Assembly (NCBI GenBank): GCA_938049325.1
Contig: CALICC010000394.1
Span: forward strand, 1-30,257
Source of the DNA: an uncultured Ilumatobacter sp.
Lineage (GTDB): Bacteria; Actinomycetota; Acidimicrobiia; Acidimicrobiales; Ilumatobacteraceae
Length of the DNA: 30,257 bases
Reading direction: 5' to 3'
This document shows positions 1 through 7,001 of this stretch, piece by piece. The position numbers and the translations under genes are program-made. The notes beneath the pieces were generated by a model, which was not told the origin of the DNA, ran no database searches, and was given only the letters and a program-made list of their open reading frames with translations. Every line of letters begins with the position of its first letter. The stretch's first letter is position 1.

Positions 1-1840
1 GGGCGACGTGGGCACCCGGCTGCTGCTCGACAACGAGCAGCTCCGCGTGTGGGAGTTGATGCTCGAGCCCGGTACCTCGTCGGAGCTCCACCACCATGCG
101 CTCGACTACGTGATGGTGCAGATCGCGGGCGACAAGGTCGCGGCCAACTTCGAACCCGACTCCGAAGGCACGTTCGCCGGTGCCGAGTTCCTCGAGGGCC
201 CGGTGCTGCCGGGGGCGACGTACTTCGCGAGCGCTGGCGGCCGCGAGACTGCGATCAACACGGGCGACGCCACCTTCCACGAGGTGGTCATCGAGCTGAA
301 GTCGCAAGGACACGAGTCGCGTGCACCACACGATGCGAGGTCCGACGGCCTCACCGTCGGCGCGGTCATCGCCAACGCGGCGCGCGGAGCGCCGTCGGCG
401 GTCGCGGCCGAGATCGACGGTGTCGCGTACACGTTCGCCGACCTCGACGAGGCGGGTGACTCGGTCGCTCGCGGATTGGTCGACGCGGGATACGTCCGCG
501 GTCAGGTCGCCCTGGTGCTCTCGTCGACGTCGTTCGACATGCTCGCCACGTACGTCGGCTGTGCTCGGGTGGGCATCGTGTTCGCGCCGCTCAACCCCGC
601 GCTCGACGAGGCCACGATCGCCTCGGTCATCGACCGGATCAAGCCGAGCATCGTCCTCGCGAGCGACGAGTTCACCGCGCTCGCCGAAGGTCTTGGCGTG
701 CCGACGTGGTGGCCGTCGACATCACCGTCTGTCGAACCGGCTACCGGGGCGACCGACTCCGAGTTGCCGCTGCCGATGGTTGCATCGACCGACCCACACA
801 TCGCGTTCTTCACGAGCGGGAGCACGGGTGTGCCCAAAGCGGCGGTCGTGTCGCACCAGACCAGCGTTCTACGGTCGCACCCCGGATCCCAGCTCGAGCC
901 GCGTGGCCCAGCGCTGTGTCCTTGGCCTCTCTTCCACATGGCAGGGTGGACGATCGCACTGAGTCAGTGGCACGCCCGCGGCCGAGTCGTGTTCGTCGAG
1001 GGAACCGACGCACCGACGCTCGCCACGGCGCTGCGTGAGCACCGGATCGAGCGGTTCAACGCCATCCCAGCGCTGTGGCTCCGCCTCGCCGATCACGCGG
1101 GCGGCGGCGACAGCGAGGGTGCGGCGTTCCCGGATCTGCGGTTCGCCGACACCGGCACGTCCCCGACGTCGGTCGAGCTGCTCGCAACGATCGCCGAGCT
1201 GGCGCCGAACGCCCACGTGCGGGTGTTCTACGGGAGTAGCGAGGCGGGCAATGTCGCCTCGCTCCACCACGACGACGTACTCACCCGACCGGGGAGCTGC
1301 GGTCAGCCGAGCGTGCTGACCGAGGCGCGCATCAGTCACGACGGTGAGTTGTTACTGCGCGGGCCGCTGCTCTTCGACGGGTACCTCGGCGACGCGGAGG
1401 CCACCGCTCACGCGCTCCGCGACGGTTGGTACCACACCGGTGATCGAGCCGAGATCGACGCCGATGGCTACCTGTCGATCGTTGGTCGACTCGGGACGGT
1501 CATCAGGACCGGTGGTGAATCGGTCGAGCCCGACGTCGTGGAGTCCGCGCTCCTGACCCACCCGGCGATCGACGAGGTCGTCGTGTTCGGGGCGCCCGAC
1601 GAGCGTTGGGGAGAGGTCGTGTGTGCGGCGATCGTGTCGAACGAGCCGGTGACCGTCGACGACGTGCGCGCTCACGTCGGCAGTACGGGCCCGAGCCCGC
1701 TGCCCAGTCATCAGCACCCTCGGCGAGTCGTCGCGGTCGATGCGATCCCGCGCACCGAAGCCACCGGCCAGATCGATCGGCACCGGCTCCGACAGCTCGC
1801 GGAAGACGCAGCATCGAATGCCGAACGGGAGACGACGTGA
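1..1840 (+). CDS. Cupin / acyl-CoA synthetase (AMP-dependent ligase) fusion, probably 5' partial
   Basis: Adenylate-forming ligase that would activate a carboxylic acid to acyl-AMP and then acyl-CoA in the cytoplasm. The frame is open to base 1. A GTG at 8 could start it (610 aa), but cupin domains of this type usually begin slightly earlier, so the start is probably outside the window. Counting from that GTG, residues 1-100 look like a small cupin (ELHHHALDYV at about 26-35) and residues 115-600 like an AMP-binding enzyme: TSGSTGVPK (P-loop), FYGSSEAG, WYHTGD and TGGESVEP. Two oddities: the C-terminal lysine motif, usually ATGK, reads ATGQ (Gln588, codon 1769-1771), and the hinge after VGR reads LGT instead of the usual K/D pair. 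Adenylation may therefore be weak or altered. Its stop overlaps the nitroreductase start (GTGA), so the two are co-translated. The acid substrate is unknown. Confidence 0.85.
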   Translation, partial: GDVGTRLLLDNEQLRVWELMLEPGTSSELHHHALDYVMVQIAGDKVAANFEPDSEGTFAGAEFLEGPVLPGATYFASAGGRETAINTGDATFHEVVIELKSQGHESRAPHDARSDGLTVGAVIANAARGAPSAVAAEIDGVAYTFADLDEAGDSVARGLVDAGYVRGQVALVLSSTSFDMLATYVGCARVGIVFAPLNPALDEATIASVIDRIKPSIVLASDEFTALAEGLGVPTWWPSTSPSVEPATGATDSELPLPMVASTDPHIAFFTSGSTGVPKAAVVSHQTSVLRSHPGSQLEPRGPALCPWPLFHMAGWTIALSQWHARGRVVFVEGTDAPTLATALREHRIERFNAIPALWLRLADHAGGGDSEGAAFPDLRFADTGTSPTSVELLATIAELAPNAHVRVFYGSSEAGNVASLHHDDVLTRPGSCGQPSVLTEARISHDGELLLRGPLLFDGYLGDAEATAHALRDGWYHTGDRAEIDADGYLSIVGRLGTVIRTGGESVEPDVVESALLTHPAIDEVVVFGAPDERWGEVVCAAIVSNEPVTVDDVRAHVGSTGPSPLPSHQHPRRVVAVDAIPRTEATGQIDRHRLRQLAEDAASNAERETT

Positions 1841-2496
1841 CCGCGCCGGCCTTCGACATGCCGATCGGCGAGGCGATGCGGACCCAGCGCGCGATCCGTC
1901 GTCTGACCACGGATCCCGTCAGCGACGAGCTCGTACGCGAGCTCATCGCGTTGGCGACCAAAGCACCGACCGCACAGAACCACCAGGCCTGGGAGTTCAT
2001 CGTCGTGCGCGATCCGGAGGTGAAAGCGAAGCTCGCCCGCCTCAATCGACGAGTCTGGCGTCTGGTGGACAAGCCGGTCGCCTGGCTCAATCGCAAGGAC
2101 CCCAAGTTCGTTCGGACGCATCGTGCGACGGCGCACCAGGCCGACAACTTCGAAGACATTCCGGTGCTGATCGTGTGTTGCATGACCGCCACACGCCGTG
2201 CGCCCAGCCCGGTCGTGGCAGCAAGCTCGTACGGCTCGATCTTCCCCGCCGTGCAGAACCTGCTCCTCGCCGCACGGGCCGTCGGTCTCGGTGCCAACCT
2301 CACGACCATGCCGCTGACGATCAACTTCGCCGCTCGGCGGGCGCTCGGCATCCCGTGGAAGGTCACGCCGGTGTGCATCGTCCCGCTCGGCTGGCCGACC
2401 GGAAAGTACGGTCCGACCACCCGCCGCCCCGTTGGCGAGATCACGAGCATCGACAGGTACGGCAACCGGGCGTGGCTCGATGCGGAGGGTGGCTGA
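1837..2496 (+). CDS. Nitroreductase family protein (FMN-dependent NAD(P)H oxidoreductase)
   Basis: A 219-aa protein of nitroreductase length and layout. The N-terminus has the FMN-binding type stretch MRTQRAIRRLTTDPVSDE, followed by ALATKAPTAQNHQAWEFIVV. The C-terminal half has the SIFPAVQNLLLAARAVGLGA helix and a PLGWPTGKYGP ending, both typical of the family. Members are homodimeric flavoproteins that reduce nitro groups, quinones or enones. The natural substrate cannot be read here. I chose the GTG at 1837 because it overlaps the TGA of the upstream ligase by 4 bases; the ATG at 1858 is an alternative. Its own stop overlaps the TetR start (TGATG), so the ligase, nitroreductase and regulator form one operon. 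Confidence 0.87.
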   Translation: MTAPAFDMPIGEAMRTQRAIRRLTTDPVSDELVRELIALATKAPTAQNHQAWEFIVVRDPEVKAKLARLNRRVWRLVDKPVAWLNRKDPKFVRTHRATAHQADNFEDIPVLIVCCMTATRRAPSPVVAASSYGSIFPAVQNLLLAARAVGLGANLTTMPLTINFAARRALGIPWKVTPVCIVPLGWPTGKYGPTTRRPVGEITSIDRYGNRAWLDAEGG

Positions 2497-3116
2497 TGTC
2501 GCTCGCGGACCGGCTCGTCGACCGATCGCTGGCCGACCGCCACGAGCGCTACTCGGCCGAGGTGCGACAGCTCGTCGACGCTGGGTTTCGCGTGATCGCA
2601 GAGACGGGACACATCGATCCACCCGTGCGTGCGATCCTTGCTGAGGCTGGCCTTTCGAACCCCGCCTTCTACCGACACTTTCGAAGCAAGGACGAGCTGC
2701 TTCTGGTGATGCTGGACGAAGGTCGGCGTCAGCTCGTCGAGTACCTCGACCGCCGGATGGCCACGGTGACAGTCGACGAGAGCTCGACGTCCGCGGCCGT
2801 TGCGCAGTGGATTCGCGGCGTGCTCGCGCAAGCGGTCGACTCCGACGCTGCGCGCCGAACTCGGCCCTTCGTGACCGAGGTCGAACGTCTGCACGATCGG
2901 TTCCCGGACGAACAGCGAGCGTCCGAGCAGCAGCTCGTGAGCCAGCTGGCGGACGTGCTTGGTGCTCGTGCCGGCTGGGCTGACACCGTGTACGGGTTGG
3001 TGTTCGGGGAGCTCGCGCGTCATCTCCGCACCGGCACAGCACCGAGCGACGATGATGTCGAGCGAGTCGTGCGGTTCGTCCTGGCTGGAATCGAAGCGCC
3101 CGCGTCCGCCGAGTAA
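2496..3116 (+). CDS. TetR-family transcriptional regulator
   Basis: A 206-aa one-component repressor. An N-terminal helix-turn-helix covers about residues 25-70, with the recognition region ILAEAGLSNPAFYRHFRSKDELL matching the TetR pattern. The remainder is a helical ligand-binding and dimerisation domain without recognisable specificity. The ATG shares its A with the TGA of the nitroreductase gene, so it is the third gene of that operon and probably controls it in response to an acyl-CoA or related ligand (inference). It ends 19 bases before the convergent AhpD-like gene, across a short tandem duplication. Confidence 0.88.
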   Translation: MSLADRLVDRSLADRHERYSAEVRQLVDAGFRVIAETGHIDPPVRAILAEAGLSNPAFYRHFRSKDELLLVMLDEGRRQLVEYLDRRMATVTVDESSTSAAVAQWIRGVLAQAVDSDAARRTRPFVTEVERLHDRFPDEQRASEQQLVSQLADVLGARAGWADTVYGLVFGELARHLRTGTAPSDDDVERVVRFVLAGIEAPASAE

Positions 3117-3119
3117 CCC

Positions 3120-3147
3120 GCTCAGATCGGGCGGCTCAGATCGGGCG
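3120..3147. repeat. 14-bp perfect tandem duplication at convergent gene ends
   Basis: GCTCAGATCGGGCG occurs twice head to tail (3120-3133 and 3134-3147). It covers the 3' end of the - strand AhpD-like gene, whose TGA is at 3136-3138, and the spacer to the tetR gene. Both copies contain the same CCGATCTGA on the - strand, so the duplication supplies a second stop-like sequence. It is probably a replication-slippage duplication. Confidence 0.8.
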
Positions 3148-3681
3148 ACTCGATGAGGTGGGGTCGTCCGGGCGGACGTCGTCGCCCACGGTCGTCGCAA
3201 GCATCGACAACATCGTGTATTGGCCGACGACCATGATGATCTCGATGACCTCGGCGTCGCCCACGTGCGATCGGAGGTTCGCGAGGGTTGTATCGGTCAG
3301 GTCCTGAGTCGCGTGGAGTTCGTCGACGGCGGCGATCGCCGCCTTGTCCATCGGTGACCAGTCATCTCCGTCGGTCGCGATCGACTCGATCTCAGCAGGG
3401 GTCAGCCCGGCGTCGGTAGCCCAGCGGGTGTGCTCGTCCCACTCATAGGTCGATCCGCAACGGTGGGCGACCCGGAGAGCGACGATTTCGTGCAGCCGCT
3501 TCGAGAGCACGCCGTCGGCGTGCAGTGCCATCGCCCAGGTGAGAAACGGCCCCACCAAACCGGGCGAGTGTGCAAGTGCCGCGATGGTCTGCGCTGTGTC
3601 GCCGCTCGGCGCGCGGGCCAAGTCGAGGAGTGCCGCGACGTCGGGGTCGAGTGACGACGGGTCGGGTGGTGGAATCCGCAT
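3136..3681 (-). CDS. Carboxymuconolactone decarboxylase / AhpD-like family protein
   Basis: A 181-aa all-helical protein of the CMD/AhpD superfamily. Visible features are LSKRLHEIVALRVAHRCGSTYEWDEHTRWATDAGLTPAE at about residues 58-97 and the later VVGQYTMLSMLATTVG helix. The redox CxxC of AhpD is not present: one Cys (RCGS) is followed by EWDEH, as in the group that keeps only the EW..H pattern. It is therefore unlikely to be a classical AhpD peroxidase partner; a lactone decarboxylase-like or other small-molecule role is possible. It lies 12 bases downstream of the crotonase gene on the same strand and is probably the last gene of a marR-crotonase-CMD operon. Confidence 0.8.
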   Translation of the reverse strand: MRIPPPDPSSLDPDVAALLDLARAPSGDTAQTIAALAHSPGLVGPFLTWAMALHADGVLSKRLHEIVALRVAHRCGSTYEWDEHTRWATDAGLTPAEIESIATDGDDWSPMDKAAIAAVDELHATQDLTDTTLANLRSHVGDAEVIEIIMVVGQYTMLSMLATTVGDDVRPDDPTSSSRPI

Positions 3682-3693
3682 GGGCTCGGGCCG

Positions 3694-4524
3694 TCAGTCC
3701 TCGAAGTTGGGGGGACGGCCTTCCTTGCGAGCCCGAACCGCCTCTTCGAAGTTCTGTGTGGTGAGCCGGACGAACAGCTGGGTCTGGCTCTCCATCTCGA
3801 TCGCGGCGCGGAGACTGCCGATCTCGAGGCCGGCCCACATCGTCCGCTTGGTCAGCGCGGTGCCCTGCGTACTCCAGCCGTTGATCTGGTCGGCGAGGTC
3901 GAGCGCCTCGTCGAGGAGCTCGGCGTCGGGAACGACGCGCGAAACCAACCCCATCGACGCGGCTTCGTGAGCGCCGATGTCGCGACCCGAGAGCATGATC
4001 TCGAAGGCTCGCGACGAGCCGATGGCACGCGGGAGCAGAAAGCTCAAGCCCAACTCGGTGGCGGTGAGCCCGTTGTTGATGCCTGCTGCTCGAAAGTAAG
4101 CGGACTCCGCGGCGAGTCGGATGTCAGCGCCGAGCGTGAGGCACATGCCGCCTCCGATCGCGGCGCCGTTGATCGCGCAGATGACGGGCTGAGGCATGCG
4201 TTGCATCGCCGGCACCAGGTCGGCGAGCGTCGCCATCGCACGCGATGCAATCCCCGTCAGAGTCAGCCCGTCGATGTTCGGGGGCACGCCGCCGTCGTTG
4301 CTGGTGTCGGCGCCCGAGCAGAATCCCCGCCCGTTTCCGGTGAGGATCACGCATGTCGTGTCGTTGTCGGCGCCGACCTGTTCCAGAGCTTCGTGCAGCG
4401 GGACCATCAGATTGAACGCCATGGAGTTCATGCGCTCGGGCCGATTGAGCGTGATCACCGTGGTGTGGGGACGCGGGCTGTCGATGAGCACCGGAGCGTC
4501 GGGCGAGTTCGTCACCCGCGGCAT
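3694..4524 (-). CDS. Enoyl-CoA hydratase/isomerase (crotonase) family protein
   Basis: A 276-aa crotonase acting on acyl-CoA thioesters in the cytoplasm. GRGFCSGAD and NGAAIGGGMCLTLGADIRLA form the two halves of the oxyanion hole and CoA site. The Glu in RAFEIMLSG sits where the second catalytic Glu of enoyl-CoA hydratases lies, while the position of the first is NNGL rather than PE. Hydration of a simple enoyl-CoA is therefore uncertain. The frame stays open further upstream into marR, but MPRVTNSPDAPV at 4524 gives the normal N-terminus and avoids that overlap. No clear Shine-Dalgarno sequence precedes it. A 9-bp-stem hairpin lies in the 55-base gap to marR. Control by the neighbouring MarR protein is likely. 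Confidence 0.87.
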   Translation of the reverse strand: MPRVTNSPDAPVLIDSPRPHTTVITLNRPERMNSMAFNLMVPLHEALEQVGADNDTTCVILTGNGRGFCSGADTSNDGGVPPNIDGLTLTGIASRAMATLADLVPAMQRMPQPVICAINGAAIGGGMCLTLGADIRLAAESAYFRAAGINNGLTATELGLSFLLPRAIGSSRAFEIMLSGRDIGAHEAASMGLVSRVVPDAELLDEALDLADQINGWSTQGTALTKRTMWAGLEIGSLRAAIEMESQTQLFVRLTTQNFEEAVRARKEGRPPNFED

Positions 4525-4535
4525 GGTAATCGAGT

Positions 4536-4577
4536 GGTCTGCTCGCGGACTCGGACGAAGGGTCCCGGGAGCAGACC
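4536..4577 (-). other. Intergenic stem-loop between marR and the crotonase gene
   Basis: Perfect 9-bp inverted repeat GGTCTGCTC (4536-4544) / GAGCAGACC (4569-4577), with an inner GGAC/GTCC pair in the 24-base loop. It fills most of the gap between the marR stop (4580) and the crotonase start (4524). There is no T-run after it in the direction of transcription, so it is not a typical intrinsic terminator. It could be an mRNA processing or stability element, or an attenuator that sets the marR : crotonase ratio. Confidence 0.55.
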
Positions 4578-4579
4578 TC

Positions 4580-5119
4580 TCACGGTGCCGGGGTCGTGCG
4601 CTCGTTCTGGTCGATGAGATCGGTGACGCCAGCGTGGAGACTGCGGAGGAGAGCGACGAGCTGGACGCGCTGATCAGCTGTGAGTGTGGCGACGATGGCG
4701 CGTTCGTTGGCTGCGTGATCAACGAGTGCTGCATCCACCACCTTGCGCCCCTTCTTCGTCAGCCCGACGAGTACTTGGCGACCGTCGGTTGAACTCTTGG
4801 TTCGCTTCACCAGGCCGCGTTGCTCGAGTCGGTCGATCCGGTTGGTCATCGCTCCGGAGGTGATCATCATCGAGTCAAGGAGTTGGCCGGGCGTGAGCTC
4901 GTGTGGTGCGCCGTTGCGCAGCAGGGTGGCGAGTACGTCGAACTCCCATGACTCGAGATCGTGTTGAGCGAACACGGCGTTGAGTTGTGGCCCCAGCAGT
5001 TTGTCGAGTCTGCTGATTCGGCCGATGATCGCCATCCCTGACACGTCGAGATGAGGGCGTTCCCGCGCCCACTGTTGAACGATCTCATCGACCTGGTCTA
5101 CAGCAGCATCTCTCGACAT
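4580..5119 (-). CDS. MarR-family transcriptional regulator
   Basis: A 179-aa winged-helix regulator. The DNA-binding core is at about residues 60-125 (ESWEFDVLATLLRNGAPHELTPGQLLDSMMITSGAMTNRIDRLEQRGLVKRT), with the wing around SSTDGRQVLVGLTKKG, flanked by dimerisation helices. MarR proteins usually repress themselves and a divergent gene and are released by small phenolic or acyl ligands. Here the divergent gene is an EamA-type exporter and the downstream genes are a crotonase and an AhpD-like protein. Three related inverted repeats around both start codons are probable binding sites. The ATG at 5119 lies 6 bases after a GATAAT -10, so the transcript is probably leaderless. Confidence 0.9.
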   Translation of the reverse strand: MSRDAAVDQVDEIVQQWARERPHLDVSGMAIIGRISRLDKLLGPQLNAVFAQHDLESWEFDVLATLLRNGAPHELTPGQLLDSMMITSGAMTNRIDRLEQRGLVKRTKSSTDGRQVLVGLTKKGRKVVDAALVDHAANERAIVATLTADQRVQLVALLRSLHAGVTDLIDQNERTTPAP

Positions 5120-5126
5120 TCGCAGA
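5109..5126. promoter_or_regulatory. Putative MarR operator O3 (degenerate), over the marR start codon
   Basis: TCTCTCGA-ca-TTCGCAGA: the left 8-base arm matches the consensus arm TCTCTTGA at 7 of 8 positions and the right arm is degenerate. It covers the marR start. Its centre is 21 bp (two helical turns) from operator O1. Confidence 0.4.
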
Positions 5127-5154
5127 TTATCTCTTGATGTCGAGAGAATTGCAA
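5120..5154 (-). promoter_or_regulatory. marR promoter, probably leaderless
   Basis: On the - strand: TTGCAA (5154-5149), exactly 17 bases, GATAAT (5131-5126), then 6 bases to the ATG at 5119. Transcription would start at or next to the start codon, and there is no Shine-Dalgarno sequence. It overlaps the eamA promoter on the other strand. Confidence 0.6.
5130..5147. promoter_or_regulatory. Putative MarR operator O1, in the spacers of both divergent promoters
   Basis: TCTCTTGA-tg-TCGAGAGA is an 18-bp inverted repeat with 7 of 8 arm positions symmetric. It overlaps the -35/spacer of the eamA promoter and the spacer/-10 of the marR promoter, so one bound dimer could block both. The length and the 8-2-8 layout fit MarR operators; that MarR binds here is inference. 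Confidence 0.6.
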
Positions 5155-5162
5155 ACTATGTT
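5134..5162 (+). promoter_or_regulatory. eamA promoter, probably leaderless
   Basis: TTGATG (5134-5139), exactly 17 bases, TATGTT (5157-5162), then 7 bases to the ATG at 5170. Spacing supports a leaderless transcript starting at that ATG and favours it over the upstream in-frame start codons, which would lie inside the promoter. Confidence 0.55.
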
Positions 5163-5180
5163 TATCTTCATGTCAAGAGA
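5163..5180. promoter_or_regulatory. Putative MarR operator O2, over the exporter start codon
   Basis: TATCTTCA-tg-TCAAGAGA: the right arm is the exact complement of the O1 left arm and 6 of 8 arm positions are symmetric. It overlaps the predicted transcription start and ATG of the eamA gene. Its centre is 33 bp (about three helical turns) from O1. Confidence 0.55.
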
Positions 5181-6093
5181 ACTCTCGGTGCTGTCGGTGA
5201 CCGCTCGAACGGCAATCACGCCCGCCGTGTGGGGAACGACGTACATCGTGGCCACCGAGTTCCTCCCAGTGGGCCGACCGATGCTTGCCGCATGCGTGCG
5301 CGCCCTCCCGGTCGGCATCGCCTTTGTCCTGTGGTCACGGCGACTCCCGACCGGTGCATGGTGGTGACGGGCGGCGCTGCTGGGCATGCTGAACATCGGC
5401 GCGTTCTTCGCGTTGCTGTTCGTGGCGGCGTTCCGGCTGCCGGGAGGAGTCGCTGCAACGGCTGGGGCGATTCAACCCCTCGTCGCAGCAGGACTCGCAG
5501 CCATTGTCTTGGGTGAATCGTTCACGCGACGTACAGCGGTGGCTGGCATCGCAGGCATCCTTGGCGTCGCGATGCTCGTCTTGGGTCCCGACGCAGCATT
5601 GGACCCGGTCGGTGTCGTTGCCGCAGTCCTCGGCACGCTTTGCATGGCAGCGGGGGTCGTGCTGACCAAACACTGGGGGCGACCGGTCGACCTCGTCACC
5701 TTCACTGGGTGGCAGCTCACCACCGGCGGGCTCGCTCTCGTCCCCATCGTCGTCATCGTCGAAGGCCTACCGCCATCGATCACGGCGACCAATGTCGCCG
5801 GGTTCGCGTGGCTCGCCGTCGTCGGCACCGGTGCGGCATACGCCAACTGGTTTGCCGGCATCCAACGACTACCGATCAACATCATCAGCTTCCTCGGACT
5901 CCTCAGTCCGCTCGTCGCCACGATCGCCGGATGGGCAGTATTGACCCAGACACTGACTGCCGTGCAACTCGTCGGGGCCGCGTTCGTCCTCGCCGCGGTG
6001 ATCGCTCCTCAGCTGCCGACGAATCGCCGGCGCTCACGGAAACCTCACCGGGACCACCGTTCACCATGGGCGATGAGGCGAGTCGGACTGTGA
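5170..6093 (+). pseudogene. EamA/DMT-family transporter interrupted by an in-frame TGA
   Basis: Inner-membrane drug/metabolite transporter of the EamA type, about 308 codons with roughly ten hydrophobic segments in two repeats (for example VAATAGAIQPLVAAGLAAIVLGE and the GFAWLAVVGTGAAYANW region). The frame is continuous, except that codon 66 (5365-5367) is TGA. It follows TGG TGG and precedes CGG GCG GCG, a place where relatives often carry WWRA or WWWRA, so a TGG-to-TGA change is the simplest explanation. Both parts share one frame: 5170-5367 encodes 65 residues and the rest could restart at ATG 5386, which lacks a ribosome site. It may be a real nonsense mutation or a base-call error. Divergent from marR; such pairs usually encode ligand-induced export. 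Confidence 0.8.
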
Positions 6094-6147
6094 ACTGATC
6101 GACGTGAGTATCGTTCGGGATTCTGGAGCGCCGCAGGAGGTTGACCG

Positions 6148-6996
6148 ATGATCGCGAGACGTGCTCGGTTCATGCTCTCGCTTGCGTTCGTCGCCGCCTG
6201 CTCGACCGGTGAACCGGACGCTGTCCGGCCCTCCGAATTGCTCGTGGTCGAACGCGGAGACTGGGCCGAGCAGTTCGCCGAGAGCGGTGTGGTGGGAACG
6301 TTTGCACTGCACGAACTCGGGTCCGATCAGGTGCTCGTTCACGATTCAGAGCGAGCCACCATGCAGTCGCTTCCCGCCTCGACGTTCAAGATTCTGAACT
6401 CGTTGATCAGTCTGGAAACCGGCGTCGTCGAGGACGTCGATGAGGTGATCCCGTGGGACGAAGTCGAACGTGGCATCGACGCGTGGAATCGAGATCACTC
6501 CCTGCGCAGTGGGATCGCCGTCTCGGCCGTGTGGATGTATCAGCACCTGGCCCGCGAGGTAGGAGTCGAACGGATGCAGGGCGGCGTCGCATCCGCTGCC
6601 TACGGCAACACCAACATCGACGGTCCGATCGACGAGTTCTGGCTCAGCGGCGGGTTGCGGATCTCGCCGCTCGAACAGCTCGACTTCTTGAGTCGGCTGA
6701 TGGCGGACGACTTGCCATTCGAGACGCGCCACCAGGCTGCGGTCCGCGACATTTTGGTTCAAGAGCGTGCCGACGATTGGGTCTGGGGATACAAGACCGG
6801 GACGGCGTTGGCGGCGCGCCCGGTGCTCGGGTGGCTGGTCGGTTACACCGAGTTCAACGACGTTCGGTGGGTCTTCGCGATGAACCTCGATCTCGGAAAC
6901 GTCGACCTCGACGCGCAGATCGACCCGCAGCTCCGCCAATCGTTGAGCCGGACGATTCTCGCCGGCGCCGGTGCACTTCCGACTCAAGAGCCATAG
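6148..6996 (+). CDS. Class D (OXA-type) beta-lactamase, lipoprotein
   Basis: A 282-aa serine beta-lactamase hydrolysing beta-lactams outside the cytoplasmic membrane. All class D signatures are present: Ser78-x-x-Lys81 in PASTFK, SAV at 126-128, YGN at 152-154, Trp165 in DEFWLSGGLRIS (this Trp stabilises the carboxylated Lys in the family) and KTG at 216-218. The N-terminus (MIARRARFMLSLAFVAAC) is a short lipoprotein signal with Cys18 in a VAAC lipobox, so the enzyme is probably membrane-anchored. AGGAGG at 6135-6140, seven bases before the ATG, fixes the start. It stands alone and converges on the alpha/beta hydrolase gene 5 bases away. Activity and spectrum cannot be read from sequence. Confidence 0.92.
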   Translation: MIARRARFMLSLAFVAACSTGEPDAVRPSELLVVERGDWAEQFAESGVVGTFALHELGSDQVLVHDSERATMQSLPASTFKILNSLISLETGVVEDVDEVIPWDEVERGIDAWNRDHSLRSGIAVSAVWMYQHLAREVGVERMQGGVASAAYGNTNIDGPIDEFWLSGGLRISPLEQLDFLSRLMADDLPFETRHQAAVRDILVQERADDWVWGYKTGTALAARPVLGWLVGYTEFNDVRWVFAMNLDLGNVDLDAQIDPQLRQSLSRTILAGAGALPTQEP

Positions 6997-7001
6997 TCGC
7001 G

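Noticed and set aside
1711..3200. Long open frames on the - strand opposite the nitroreductase and tetR genes
   Set aside because: High-GC shadow frames: Arg/Pro-rich, no domains, fully overlapping well-supported genes.
5134..5139. TTG 5134 or ATG 5137 as exporter start
   Set aside because: They lie within the predicted -35 of the promoter; ATG 5170 fits the promoter and the normal family N-terminus.
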